Origin: Hyaloperonospora brassicae | Taxonomy: Eukaryota; Oomycota; Peronosporomycetes; Peronosporales; Peronosporaceae | Direction of reading: 5' to 3' | Assembly: GCA_947650285.1 (NCBI GenBank) | Contig: CANTFL010000214.1 | Location: forward strand, 27,169-91,168 | Length of the DNA stretch: 64,000 bases | Shown: one piece after another, positions 14,201 through 25,538 of the stretch | Position numbering within the stretch: position 1 is the first letter of the stretch | Layout of the letters: every line of letters starts with the position of its first letter | The notes under the pieces: model-generated | Databases searched by the model: none | What the model was told of the DNA's origin: nothing | The model's input: only the letters and a program-made list of their open reading frames with translations | Program-made: the position numbers and the translations under genes

Positions 14201-15398
14201 CATCATTCACTCCAGGTAAGGTATCGTAAGTCCTTGTTATAGCTGCTTCTTTGGACTGTCGCTCGTCTCGTCCTTGGAACACACCATCTCGAGTCGATAT
14301 CCCGCCTGACTGACGTCTGGACTCTCCATGCACCGTATCAATCTACTCAGGGTCGCCGTCTTTGGCCGCGCTATCTTCACATACCGATAGGTTCAATCCG
14401 ATCGACGCTTGATAGATCTTCACCTTGACCTGCGCCGGCGACCTCGCCTCCTCGTTTCCCTTCTACAATCTCACGGTCGCATTAATTTCGAGTCCTTTAA
14501 CCAGTCGGGTATGCTCTTCTTGCAACTCACCATCCTGGACCCCGATCCCGTCTGACTGACGGCTGGACCGTTCTTGAAAAACAGATCAGCTACCTCAGAC
14601 TCGGTGTCTTCGTCCGTAATCTCTCTTGTGGCGTCAATCTCTTGCTTCGTTCGGTCTTGTATCCACTCGACGCTTTTAATCTTCTTTGTAATATCGACCG
14701 CCGAAGGTATCTTCATACATAGTCGATCTCCACTTGTAGGGTGGTCGCCGCAGAGTAATCCGCACCCCCTGTCCAGATCAGCTTCGAGATCTTGATCCAT
14801 AAAATACTTTTGATAACTTTCTCGATCTTGATCTTCCGAATGTTGACCCGATCCATCGGGTGAATGCGAATTCACTTCGCGATCTTGACATAGTCCAAAA
14901 GTGTGGTTCACCTTCGCAATTTTGATCCCTCGAACACTCTGGATCACCTTCTTGATCTCGATCTGTCGAATAGTGTGGATCAACTTCGCGATCTCGCTCG
15001 ATACTAACGATTATCTCCAGTGGATTATAATCCGCATTATAGCGGTAGATCCCCACCGTATCAGTCTCTGCGGTCACCACGGTGGAATGTCCATGCTCTT
15101 CACTATATCCCACATCGGTCTCGTTTTTATGATAGTGACTGATTTGTTTTCTGTCAGGAGCACCATCACTGGAATTTACCCATTTTCGATCACCTTTGCC
15201 CCCACCTCGATCTTCAAGTTAGCAACTCGATAGGGTGCCACAGCGTCACAGCTCATAGCCTTGGTGGCGTTGATCACAGCAGGTGACAGCATATCATCAT
15301 TCACTCCAGGTAAGGTATCGTAAGTCCTTGTTATAGCTGCTTCTTTGGACTGTCGCTCGTCTCGTCCTTGGAACACACCATCTCGAGTCGATATCCGC
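5168..15398 (-). repeat. Tandem array of about 9.4 units of 1092-1095 bp
   Basis: A common anchor (the start of the small plus-strand frame MKNRSATSDSVSSS) recurs at 5825, 6917, 8010, 9104, 10198, 11292, 12387, 13481 and 14574, giving steps of 1092, 1093, 1094, 1094, 1094, 1095, 1094 and 1093. The units are almost identical; differences are single bases and one-base indels. On the minus strand each unit runs from an acidic repetitive segment (DREVDPHYS, DRDQEGDPECS) through YDTLPGVNDDMLSP and DVGYSEEHGHS to NADYNPL. The top copy is cut at 15398, after gagtcgatatc. The unit is part of the Gypsy polyprotein region upstream of the integrase tail, so this is an amplification inside a retroelement and not a set of genes. 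Confidence 0.95.
6045..6260 (-). repeat. Minisatellite of about 36 bp nested inside each array unit
   Basis: Each unit contains about five imperfect 36-bp repeats built around gatcNNgatcNNgaa. On the minus strand they encode DREVDPHYS, DRDQEGDPECS, RDQNCEGEPHF, CQDREVNSHSP and QDRESYQKYFMDQD, an acidic repeat of 12 residues. The same segment recurs in all units; the coordinates are those of the first. Confidence 0.75.
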
Positions 15399-17700
15399 AA
15401 ATTAGCGTTCTTTTTGCTTTCCAGAGTCGTTTCTCCATCTTCAATTAAAACGCTTTCTTGGTCATAAGCTCAGCTGCGGCAATACAACTTCTCCCACATA
15501 CAGGTACTAAACGGCCTTTAACTGCTTTACTAGATCACTCCAATCAATCGATTCAATAGGTACCGTTTCATTCTTTAAGGCAATGACTCTTATAGATTTA
15601 TATCTTTATTCAAGAGCCTCTAAACATGATAAAATATCGCTTTGCTTGTGTGTATCAGTTCATGGCATCGCACTCTGCAAGGTTGACGGTCGGTCACTGC
15701 AATGGTGCACTACTGACAAAGACAAAGTTACATTTTGAAATGAATCACAATACCCACGCTCAACAAACGTAACAGCCATGCTTCTCTGCTTCATCAGAAT
15801 TATAAAAGAAAGCAAAAATTCGTTGAAGGATGAACCAATCTGTGCACAAAGTAATTAAATGTCTACTCTGGCTCTTGCTGAGACCACCGATTGAGGCGCG
15901 GTATTAATGAGCGAATCGTCTAGCCCGCTGATGGTGTGGTCAGACTTTTGTAACAATTGGATAACGTAGATATCTCTCTCGCTCAGACGCTTTTTTATCA
16001 TGTGATGTGGTAATAATAAGACAGCAAAATGAGCGACGCGTTCGTTTAGTAATGTTTATGTAAAACTCACTCGAGCGTGTAAAAGCGTGCGTACACATTT
16101 TTTATATCCACCAAGATTGTGTGCGTAATATATAGAAGATATAAAAGCGCTTGAATTTCTCGTTGAGCATGCTCGTACCTACTTTCGTTAGGATATAACA
16201 CGCGGCCGCAAAATCTCATCATCGGTATTTTATCGCCCTGGTAATGCATCAGCGTGCTGTTCAGTACCGACGGGTATGTGAACATCATTAATAAAATTAT
16301 CTGTCGGATTTAATGACGCGAGATAGGGCTTCATTAAAATATACATTGAGCAGGGAAAAAGAGGCGTGCGAGACATTGAGAGCCGTAGATTCGCTGTAAT
16401 TTTCTACTTTGAGCTGTTGGAGGACGACGCCATAGACAGCAATTTTTGAATGAATCTAACATTATAGCTGACTTTACTTAGAAAAGCTGGCATTACTTTC
16501 TTCGATCTTGGCAATAAATGTTCTGCGATGGATAAAAATTTTGGTATGTCAGTCGTAATGCTATGTGAGCACACTTAATACGAGAAAAAGCCAACTCCAG
16601 GTTTCGCATATATGCTATTCGAAAAGAACGACGCTGATCCGACATTCGGTAATGAATCCTAACAATCGGTCGAGAGTAGCTAGACAATCATCTAAGCTGC
16701 CACTACCAAAGCAGATGTCATCCACAAACTATCAGCGATAACAATGACCAGGATGGAGTCGAAAACATTGCATGTACGATATTTATATCACTGGGTGGGT
16801 CGTCGGCCAGACCTTGCAACGGACATGTCACCTCAATAGACTGTTAATCGGCGTCTTCCCTGGTTTTTGTATGTAAAGTATAACCGTTTTTGTGTAGTGC
16901 GGTCATTATGTTTGCCCGACATGATTGTATCTCATTTTCAGATCTTTGCGTCGTGTGGATGCGAATCTGTTCCATCCTTCACTCAGATGAACTTACTCAA
17001 CAGGGAGTTATCTTTGAGACGTTGATAGATCATGGGAGCATTCTTGAGCTAAATCACATTCGTAACAATTTGGTAGCCAAGTGCATTGACATACGCTGAT
17101 ATACTCTGAACTCGTTCCCTCACCATTATTTCATCGAATCTGTTCGCAGCATCTCGCAAACAAAACTATTGATATCACCACTATTCTGTCAATCGATCAT
17201 TTACTAGAAGCATACATACTTCATTCCTGCTTTCACAGCATTTACTATCCTGTAATTGATACATAAGCGCATGTCGACCACATTATTTTATGTTACTATA
17301 ACCATTGGCAATGACTATGGACGCTAAGAGAAAAAATTAGTCGATCTTCCCACAAGCCTTTAAAACGTTCATGAATTTTCTCTAGACGTTGCAGAGGTAT
17401 GCGTAGAGAACGTCGCTGGATGGTTTCGTGTCCTTTGACATCTATATCATATGCCACGCCATAAACCGGTGGTATAAATGTGTTGTCGCTTGCGATAATG
17501 ATCCGTTCATGTTTTTTAGCACAGCAATTATAAAATCGTGTTGATTTGAACTTTGCGCTGGATATTGGGCATTCGCAATTTGATAATATAATGATGTTGA
17601 TGTTAGCGTTGTAAAAACTTGTAGAAAAGATAAGTTATGAGCATAATCGATCATATCGAGGTCCTCTGCTCCATTTTTGTCTCTGTCTAACGATTTCATG
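15399..17700 (-). pseudogene. Gypsy pol remnant: reverse transcriptase and RNase H
   Basis: Minus-strand frames, interrupted by many stops, give in order PPVYGVAYDIDVKG (about 17480-17440), DMRLCINYRIVNAV (17279-17235, RT box with YRxVN), LKNAPMIYQRL (about 17050-17000), VDDICFGSGSLDDCL (about 16730-16680, the YVDD box with its first residue lost) and RFCGRVLYPNESRY followed by THTILVDIKNVYARF (16288-16067, RNase H). Between about 15790 and 15480 frames such as DEAEKHGCYVC and PTVNLAECDAMN suggest the second RNase H found in many oomycete Gypsy elements. The sequence then breaks off into the array at 15398. Confidence 0.8.
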
Positions 17701-20700
17701 ATTCCGTATTAATCGACGCTGGTTGCATTACAGCTTTTAAATCGCACGGAAATATTTGGCCAAGATTTTCTTCTGGTCCTTCTATCTTCTCGAGTGTTTC
17801 TGTCTGCTGTGCTGACTCGTCGAGTCGCGTTCATCGTCTGAATCTGCTGTTCCAGACTCTTCCCGTCACGATTGGCATTCTGGATACGCCGAAGTAATCT
17901 ATTCTTTCCGTATTCGTGGGATTGCCCATGTATGTTTGAGTCCAGTGGGTCCCGCTTGTCGCGTCGAGACAAACCCATTCTCACATTTGATGATTCTCGA
18001 CCAGGTTCTGGAACTACGTCTGACCTGACCGATTCTTCATCGTCTATCTGTGTCATTTAAGTTGCTACTGTAAGTGATACCGGATGTACATCGTGATCAT
18101 ATGTTTAATCAATGTCTCTACATGATTGTGGCTATACGGCATGATGAAAGGGACCTCTTGCTAGTACTTGATCGTTCTGGGCGCGGAGTTATAGGTAGTT
18201 GTCTTTAGTCTTCTTCGGCTTACCAAGGATGTATTTAGGTCGTCAGTACGTTAAAATATCGACTGCAGGTAGTAGTCTTGACATCCACTCTCTGTACATT
18301 GCTTATTCGTATTTGTATAGATCTTTCGTAAGTACACCTTCATATGCCAGCACTCGCCAATTATGATGATGAGACGAACCTATCCGCACGTATTAATTTT
18401 CTTTCAGCAGCACCTTATGAGTAATTCACATGATGATCGGGAAATTTGCTGGACATACCTTGAACTTTGACGACACATCGATGAGCCGCACCTTCATTGC
18501 TAGTCGATCCTTCCCATATAAACTGTAGGTATAATCTTTGGAAGTCGTCTTATTCATATTTCGTGAGTCAAAGCGCTGGGCTGTTGGACTTGTGTCGCCA
18601 GACTTCAACCGATGATATTCGGTACTCACCTGACCGATTGGTTCTCTAGTCACCTCGTTACTATATATAGGCTCGTTGTCCTACCTCGATGACCTAATGA
18701 GTGGGTTCGCAATCTCGCCTGGCAGTTTAGCGGTCGCGTTCAGATCTCTAACTTTCCTTTAGCTTGTATTATAAACTCGTTCCCAAAGGTGAAATCTACT
18801 CCAGCGTGATGTAGAAAAATCTACATTTTGAGGACATACGCTACAACCAGTCGAGGGTAAAAATGACTACGACTTGCGACGTGGTAACGAACTTTGACTT
18901 TCCTATTCCTTGTACGTCTATCTATTTTCCGTTTCTGACTATTTATTAGAATAATAATCTCTTTGCCTACGTTCCTCTGACTGTGGACACATTCGCGCCT
19001 GTTTCGAACAATAAGTGCATTCTTCATTTACAGATCTCATTATTACAGCTCTTACATGTACTCGACGTTCAATTTTTCTGAACGACCACAATCCCACATT
19101 CTCTACAAACCGTAATTATTAAGGCATAATGGGTCATTATCGTGATTTTCCCAAATAGGACGCTTCAATCTTTGTGATGATGGCTTTTTCTTTGTAAGGA
19201 CCCTAATGTGTCATGTAATCTCGAATATGAGAGCTTTATTGAATCTTTCTTTGACTAATTCTTTCGTGCGGTTCTACTTCGCCAAATATTTCTAACAATT
19301 ACTTGCTTCGAGCGCTATTTCAGATGACTTCAGCCGGCCAATGTTTTTCTACCCATTTAAACTCGGCGAGATTTTTACTTTGAATTCTATGTGATCAAGC
19401 ATCTCGGATATCTTTCCGCAATATCCGCTGAAGACAGAAAGAGATTCGTGAACTTTTTCTATTAGAGAGTATACAGATCACACCTTCTCACGTTGTGTAA
19501 TCGCTCGTAGTATTTCCATCGATGTCTGAAGAGATGTTCATCAATCCGCTGCTCCGCAGGCTTCATATGACCCTAGACCTATCTTTCTTAAGGGGTGTCC
19601 TGACGGTAGCACTAGGCACAAAGTCATATTTTTCAGATAGGCCGTTCCAATTGGCTTCTCCTGTCTCGTAGAATCATAATACGGTATGTATTGACGCACT
19701 TTAATTGTTGGATAATATCTTTGTGTTCACCACTTTCTCGTCTCTATACATTCGGAGCCAAAATTTGACTCGTAGTACATTGATTAGTCGAAGTCTCTCC
19801 CTTTGCGCTTCTAGTAGTAATGGTGGGCAAATCGTCTCAGTCGGGAATTCATCTATCGCTGCTAGCAAGTAATGCGTAGTGACAATGGTGAAAGTAATGC
19901 GGCAATTTAGGTCGGCTTCACATCGTTCATCTAAATGCTCACGCTGCGGTTGTTGCCTCGTTGGACTAGTCATTTTTTTACCTCCTCTCTCGATGGATAA
20001 CACAACGGCCTTCATTCCTGCTCTCATATCGAGATATCCTTCGAGTATCCATGTCGGTCTGACTGTCCCTTCGACGACTGAATCGGGAATCATAACGACA
20101 ATGTTTTGGCGGTAAATTATAGGATATTTAGTCTCGTTGCTTCTTGTATTCCACGCCAAGAAAACGATGGCTGATGATCTGTGTAAGTCGATATGAATAT
20201 CAGTTAGCCGTTGTGGGTAGATATATTACATTTAGTCGTCATCGTTTCAATCAAGCGAGAAGTGTCCAACACGGTCTTCAGCATCCTCTTTACCTTTCTT
20301 GTAATATATATGCGCCGATAGGGCGAACCCATATATCCGGAGGAGGAAGGCGTGCACATGTTCTGAAATCTGGCGTTTTGCACAACAGTATCGAGGAATA
20401 TTTGATTGATCATTTTAAGAATATAACTCTCTAGAAACTTTTTCTAATCAGTTTTCATGCTCGCTCTGTATTTTAAGACCTATGTCAGTGCTAGATACTG
20501 GCTTCCTGGGGCTGAATAAGCTATAATTGTTCGCGCCAGTCGTGCTGGTGTTTCCATGACCCTTTATTTCGTCGGTAAACACCTCAATCCACTCGAAAAT
20601 TTCATAAAAATGTCATCGGAACCCCTTTCAATTTATCTATCTTGCTAAGTGGTGCGTGTTTACTTATTTCGAAGACGTATCATAGTTTACTTCCTGAGCC

Positions 20701-21836
20701 ATCAAAGTTTAATAGGCGATTGCATTTTTCGTCGAATTGCGCCTTCCATGTCGCCTGGCTCGGACCTCGTCGTCTTCGTAGGACACATTTGCATTATCAC
20801 CGTCCATTAAAAGCCGTTATCCAATTGATGGTGATTTCCCCGTAGTAGCCATGTGGACGTCCTCAACACAAGAGATCTTTCAACTCGCGGGAATATCCCT
20901 TGTTACGTTCCATTTTGCACCGTCTTTCTCGCATTTGCTGAAGAATGGCTCTCTTTTGCTGTCATATATGACTCAGAACGTGCTGGTATCGACTCTTTCT
21001 CTTCCATTAAAAAGTCTTTTTCGATCAGAAGACGCGTAGTCTGGTCGAGGCTTGGACATAAATTAACTAACACTCTTGACTTAGTTTGGTGCTCCATCCC
21101 TTCATCTATTTATCGACCAACCGAGGGGGAAGATCACCTTCACCAGATAAAAATCCAGCTCAGCCGTACACTGGTACCCCTCCGTGATCGAGAGATAGAC
21201 CTGGAGTAGAGAGTGCCCCATTGACTAAATCTGTTCGGCTCATTTTGAGCATGATACTGAGATCCTACCGTTCCGCTTGGGTTGACCCTTCGATGCCATG
21301 CTGTGTAATCCACTTGCTCGTCTTCATATCTTAAGCACTTCGATGGAAATCCAATTTTACTGTGGCGTAGAGATCCTCTTTGGGGTTCTCAAGATAATTG
21401 AAGGTATACCCCCTACGTCTATCAATAATTTGTTGTCTTTATCTTGCCTTACCCAATTTCACAGAATCCTTTACCACTCGTAAATGGCTCTATTTCAACG
21501 GCATACCTACACATCTCGCGTGTAGCACAATCTCTTTCTCGTCTTCCTCGTCTTCCTCGTATATACCTCCACCATTGTACCTGGCTCTTCCGTCTCGTTC
21601 TTCCACCCCATCTTCATCCTCTTCTAAATCGTCGACTCCGGGTTCCTGCTTCACGTCGAATTCCAGATCGATATCTCTCGCTCTCACTTGACTTAATCCG
21701 GCGCGTGACGATATCCCAGCTGTTAATGTTCCTGCTGATCGCTTGTTCTGAATGGCAACCATATCGCTCGTATTTGGGTACTTGGTGCCTGCTAAACAAT
21801 TTCACACTCTAAAAACTTGATTCACGGCACCAGATG
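17701..21836 (-). pseudogene. Probable gag and protease region of the decayed Gypsy element
   Basis: This region lies between a primer-binding-like site and the RT, where gag and protease are expected. The minus-strand frame 21762-21490 starts with MVAIQNKRSAG and has an acidic run (DDLEEDEDGVEERDG), as gag N-termini may have. Other minus frames (20159-19701, 152 residues; 18056-17709, 115 residues) are charged and were not recognised. No zinc knuckle or DSG/DTG protease site was found with confidence. The assignment rests on position. Confidence 0.4.
21822..21832 (-). other. Possible primer-binding site
   Basis: The minus strand reads TGGTGCCGTGA here. A TGG-initial sequence next to an LTR is typical of sites complementary to a tRNA 3' CCA end. 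The partner tRNA was not determined. Confidence 0.35.
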
Positions 21837-22450
21837 TGGTATATATTTTCGTGAAAATAGCAATAACATACTTTAACGCACAAATTCGACAATAAGCCGA
21901 GGTTTGTCGGCGAGTTGGTGTTTTGCCTTGGAGTATAGAAATATCCCTTCGCAGTTTGGCCCTTCGGGTTCAGATGTGGCTTCCAAATAATCGATTTCTC
22001 GCAATTAAATACTCCAGAAGCATGTATGAGCTCAGCAGCTTCGAACATTCTCAGTTTCTGTGACTTCACACCAACATATGAAGGGCGACTCTTTACGCGC
22101 TTTACAGATCACCGGGTGCAGTATACACTCGACTACGAGATTTACAATGCCCTTGTCTGGGATCCACTATCTTGTCGCTAAATAATCTCGAACGGTCCAT
22201 TTATTGAATCAGGCATGTGTTTCGACAAGTCTTAACGGTTCCGTCTATTGTCTTGACCGGCTCGTCGCTCGACAAGTCATAACATGCGCTGGTAGCGAGT
22301 GTTTACTATGGGCTAACTTTATCTCTCTTGGTGATATTGGTTTTAATCTCTACAAGCTATGCCTCTCGGTGTTCGACGGCAAGAATAACATAGTTCGCGT
22401 AAGGACTTACCGTGAAGTGTACGCATCTTGAAATCGAAAATAGTGATCTA
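21837..22450 (-). repeat. LTR-like block, related to the block at 49590-50130
   Basis: This block shares scattered words in the same order with 49590-50130, including ttcgggttcag, cttcacaNcaa, agatcaccNggNgcagt, gctatgcctc, gttcgacggca and gtgtacgca. It lies directly upstream (minus sense) of the primer-binding-like site, so an LTR is the simplest reading. No clean TG...CA termini were found. Confidence 0.4.
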
Positions 22451-22888
22451 CAATATTATCTTTTATTATGTTTTAGTGAGGACTAAGTGGGTGGGTCCTA
22501 CTCTCTCTTATTACCTCGATACAAATTTATGGTAAAATAATGTAAAATCCTTGCACTCTCGACTCGTCGAGTTCCGACTCCTCCATGTTTACAGGATTGG
22601 CGCATAATCACCAAGACCAATTTCTACTTATCACATCTACAATCAAGGATTTAAATTGCTGACACCGACTGCAAATCCTGGATCTTAAAGCGTGAAGGTT
22701 TTTGTAATGACTTGCTGAAAGTATGCTGTGGATAACACGGTGTACTCACTCGGACATCTGTTTTGCGGTGCACCGTGTGAACAGGAAGACGCCCAAACCA
22801 ACAATGAACGATTGATATTAGACCAAGAGAGTCGTGAGACATCTTAAGAAGCGAAAATGTTATACTGTGTTCCTACAGTTCAAGTAAT
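22451..22888. other. No gene recognised
   Basis: This AT-rich stretch lies between the LTR-like block and a Copia fragment. Nothing in it was recognised. Confidence 0.4.
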
Positions 22889-23392
22889 TTGGACGAACCG
22901 ATCAAGATCGAAAGTGGGATCGATGCTGACTTCACTGCGGACAAAATGAATCGAAAATTCGTGTCTGGACCGGTGCTGGAGGCGAAAGGAGCTGTTGTGG
23001 TATTACTCTACAAGAAGCCGACTAGTGTGTCTCTTAGCAATCTGGCAGCGGGGTTCATCGCAGCATCACATGCAGGTCGTAACCTTTAGGGACTTTAAAG
23101 ATCTGCTCGGCGGGCTGGTCATGGAGCTTGTACAACCTAGCCAATGTGGATGTATGATCATGCTGCGATCGAAATGTTGAAGTTTGAGGAGAGCATTAAT
23201 CACCATAAACGTGTATATCTCATTAAAGTGTATCTGCCTCTAGGCCCAAGCGACATTCATGCAACCAAGCTTCATCAAATAGATGGAAATGATTGCTGGT
23301 CTTTCGACGAATGCGTTGCCGGCTTCGAGGAAATTGTCTTTGCACGGGCTGTAAAAGATGAAGTACATTTAGAGTGGTGTCGAGAGAAGTGA
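22889..23392 (+). pseudogene. Ty1/Copia RNase H remnant (3' end of pol)
   Basis: Overlapping plus-strand frames give DADFTADKMNRKFVSG, KKPTSVSLSNLAAGFIAASH, AGRNL, then GLVMELVQPSQ, MWMYDHAAIEMLKFEES and DIHATKLHQIDGND. This is the order of a Copia RNase H: DAD.A.D...R.S..G, the K.Q..V.LS..EAE(F/Y).A.S block, MW.DNQAAI and the C-terminal DM.AD..TKAL block, each damaged here. A stop after AGRNL and frame changes at about 23090 and 23150 disable it. It is an orphan fragment: reverse transcriptase and integrase were not found beside it. Confidence 0.7.
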
Positions 23393-23479
23393 TAGTAATT
23401 ATCATATTTTACAGGTTTTCAAAGGTTCAAGTGTCAACTTCAAGACCTGTTACAGGTAACGTCCGACCTCTACTGGTGA

Positions 23480-23653
23480 CCTGTAAGTTTTGCAATTAAT
23501 CATATGGGAACAAGAGATACGGATGATTTGAGGGACAGCTAAGGTGTCAAGGGTGATGAGACCGGGAAATTTATGTCGGCATGTGGGACCAGCAAATGAA
23601 GACGCGCAGACTGAACGCACGCTATCTGCAACTTGACTTGGTCAAGTTGTAGT
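23480..23653 (+). repeat. Copia LTR-like fragment ending in a cttgac/gtcaag palindrome
   Basis: The end (23629-23652) reads caacttgacttggtcaag followed by ttgta. The same palindromic end occurs inverted at 25344-25365 and, less well kept, at 54300-54313. All three copies are preceded by similar text around catgtgggacc. Its position just after Copia RNase H fits a 3' LTR. Confidence 0.45.
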
Positions 23654-24539
23654 GAATACTAACATGTTACATTCGGTATACGAAAAGAATCAACAATGAA
23701 TACATTTCGCTTTACTTTTGAGTTGCTTTGCAAAAGTTCAAACACAAGAAAGCCCTCGAAAATTAATGCCTTGGCTAGCAATCCTTCTTAATCGATCATG
23801 ACATGCACTGGTGATAAAATTCCATTACTACAGTTTAAAACCATCATCAGAGTCTGTAAGCTTGTTTGTTGTTTGATAGCACTTTTCAGTCGGGGGATCG
23901 CAATGTGTATAATTATTATTATTCTCATTTTGCATGGATCGCCGTATCTAGCCGTGTTCAGTTCGTGTAATAAATATGACACACTACGCTCGTCCAGCCC
24001 AAAACAACGTGACACCTGGAAGCGTCTAATATAGAGAGACGGCACCGCTTGGATTCTCAGCATAATTTAGGGATATACAGTGGAAAACACTAGAGATCGA
24101 GCTTTGTCTCCTTCAGATTGGCAACATGAGCGTACTCGTCCTACCCGATCACGTCCACACAGCCCATGAGAGTCTGCACCTTGAACCTGAATTTCAGGGT
24201 TTCGAGTAATCATGGGTAGTATCAATGGACTAATTATTTATGCATTACCATGCTCACAGCTTTTGTCCACCCCAAGTTGATACAAACATGTAGTGTAATA
24301 TGCTCCACGCGTTCTCCATCATAGTGCGACTCAATCACGTCACGTGTCGATTGTGCTGAGGGCTATGCCGAGCCAAACGTTAGGGAATAGTGATATTTGT
24401 TTTGGCGGCACGTTCCCGATGCGTCTATGATTCGATATCGACTTCATTGATAGAACGCATGAACGTCAAGTTTTCGTGTTATTAAGATTTCATGAGAGCT
24501 TAAAACTCCTTATGGTGCCGGCAACCTCGATCTTGCTCA
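23654..24539. other. No gene recognised
   Basis: This AT-rich stretch has only short frames in both strands. No motif was recognised. Confidence 0.4.
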
Positions 24540-25215
24540 TCATTTAGTTTGTTACTACATACCGTGAGTAGTCAGAACGAGTGTCAACACATACCTTGCT
24601 CCTCCCTTTATGATCTTTTCATCAGACCCATCGCATTAGTGTGCACAAGTTGTAGCATACGTGAAGTCTTAGTTAACTCTCGCGAGGGAAAAGACATCAC
24701 GGTTTGCTCACCCTTTATACAGTCGCCACATAACGTCTCGACACATTGCTTGACTACACGCATTATAATCTCGACACGATGGGTATAAATCAAGGTGTCT
24801 TTGCTTGGGTGTCGCAGCCGGGTGTGCCATAATTATCACTCTCGGTCTGCTATAGAGTACTGCACAAACATTACTTGATAATTGCAGATAGTCTAGTAAG
24901 AATTCTTTGGCCATCTTATACCCCAATCGACTATGCGACGTATTTCTTTAATAATGTATACTAGTTGCGGTCGGCTATGACACTTGACCGCGTTTCGCAA
25001 GTCGACCTACCAAAAGCAGACGCCTGTAAAGCCCAGAAATGTGCAAACACGTCCATTATCTTGATGCGGCACTTTCGATGCCAATTGACTTCACATTCCA
25101 TTTTGTTATATATCATTACCTTCTTTCCGTCGACGATCGTTACTATAACGCCCACGTTTAACTTCTCGTTGTGAAATAGATCATAGCGCTGTGGAGTCGC
25201 GTGGACGTAGCGCAT
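24540..25215 (-). pseudogene. Ty1/Copia gag-pre-integrase and integrase start, remnant
   Basis: On the minus strand the frame 24793-24608 reads CIKGEQTVMSFPSRELTKTS, RMLQLVHTNAMGLM, and the bases below it continue ARYVLTLV. This matches the Copia junction where a C..C.xGKQ motif precedes LxLVHxDvxGP and (G)xRYxLTFVDDYSR. The upstream frame 25215-24961 (NVGVIVTIVDGKKVMIYNK) fits the preceding region. The rest of the integrase is missing. This is a second Copia copy, opposite in orientation to the one at 22889. Confidence 0.6.
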
Positions 25216-25340
25216 GATGAATCATATGTAAGAGTGTAGTTGTTGCACTCGTGGAAAATAAAGCAGTAACAGTGAAATATATTGATTGTGTTGATAATTA
25301 CTTTTTACAACACTACGATATCTATGTCCAGAAACGGAAA

Positions 25341-25538
25341 CTACAACTTGACCATGTCAAGTCGCATATGGTCTCCGTCTCTCCTCGTCCCATGTGACAT
25401 CCTGCACATGACGTCTGTATATCTTGGTTCCATGTGTTGTCTTGTCACATGACGCCCGTCTCTCCCGTCCCATCTGTCATTCTGACACACATTCTCCCAA
25501 TGAGGTGATCTCGGACTTACCTGTACTAGGTCTCGCAC
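25341..25538 (-). repeat. Copia LTR-like fragment, minus orientation
   Basis: Its minus-strand end carries gacttgacatggtcaagttg, as in the plus-strand copy at 23629-23652. It lies about 125 bases upstream (minus sense) of the Copia fragment at 25215, consistent with a 5' LTR joined to an internally deleted element. Confidence 0.4.

Larger units (their letters stand above)
4497..22450 (-). mobile_element. Decayed Ty3/Gypsy chromovirus expanded by an internal tandem array
   Basis: Read on the minus strand the parts are in the order expected of one Gypsy element: an LTR-like block (about 22450-21840), a primer-binding-like TGGTGCCGTGA (21832-21822), an acidic gag-like start (21762), reverse transcriptase (about 17480-16600), RNase H (16288-16067), a second RNase H-like remnant (about 15790-15480), then the tandem array and the integrase C-terminus with chromodomain (5270-4640). 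Without the array the internal part would be about 7 kb, plausible for one element. No integrase catalytic core was recognised; the array occupies the place where it should be. Joining all parts into a single element is inference. Stops throughout show it is dead. Confidence 0.65.

Noticed and set aside
5722..15113. Many frames of 70-209 codons on both strands of the array
   Set aside because: They are repeated by-products of the 1.09-kb unit; the minus ones are remnants of Gypsy polyprotein and the plus ones their antisense.
5168..15398. Regular repeats suggesting a CRISPR array
   Set aside because: The period is 1.09 kb with no unique spacers, and the DNA is eukaryotic.
19701..20159. Minus-strand 152-residue frame as a gene
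   Set aside because: It lies inside the decayed Gypsy gag/protease region and matches nothing known; treated as part of the element.
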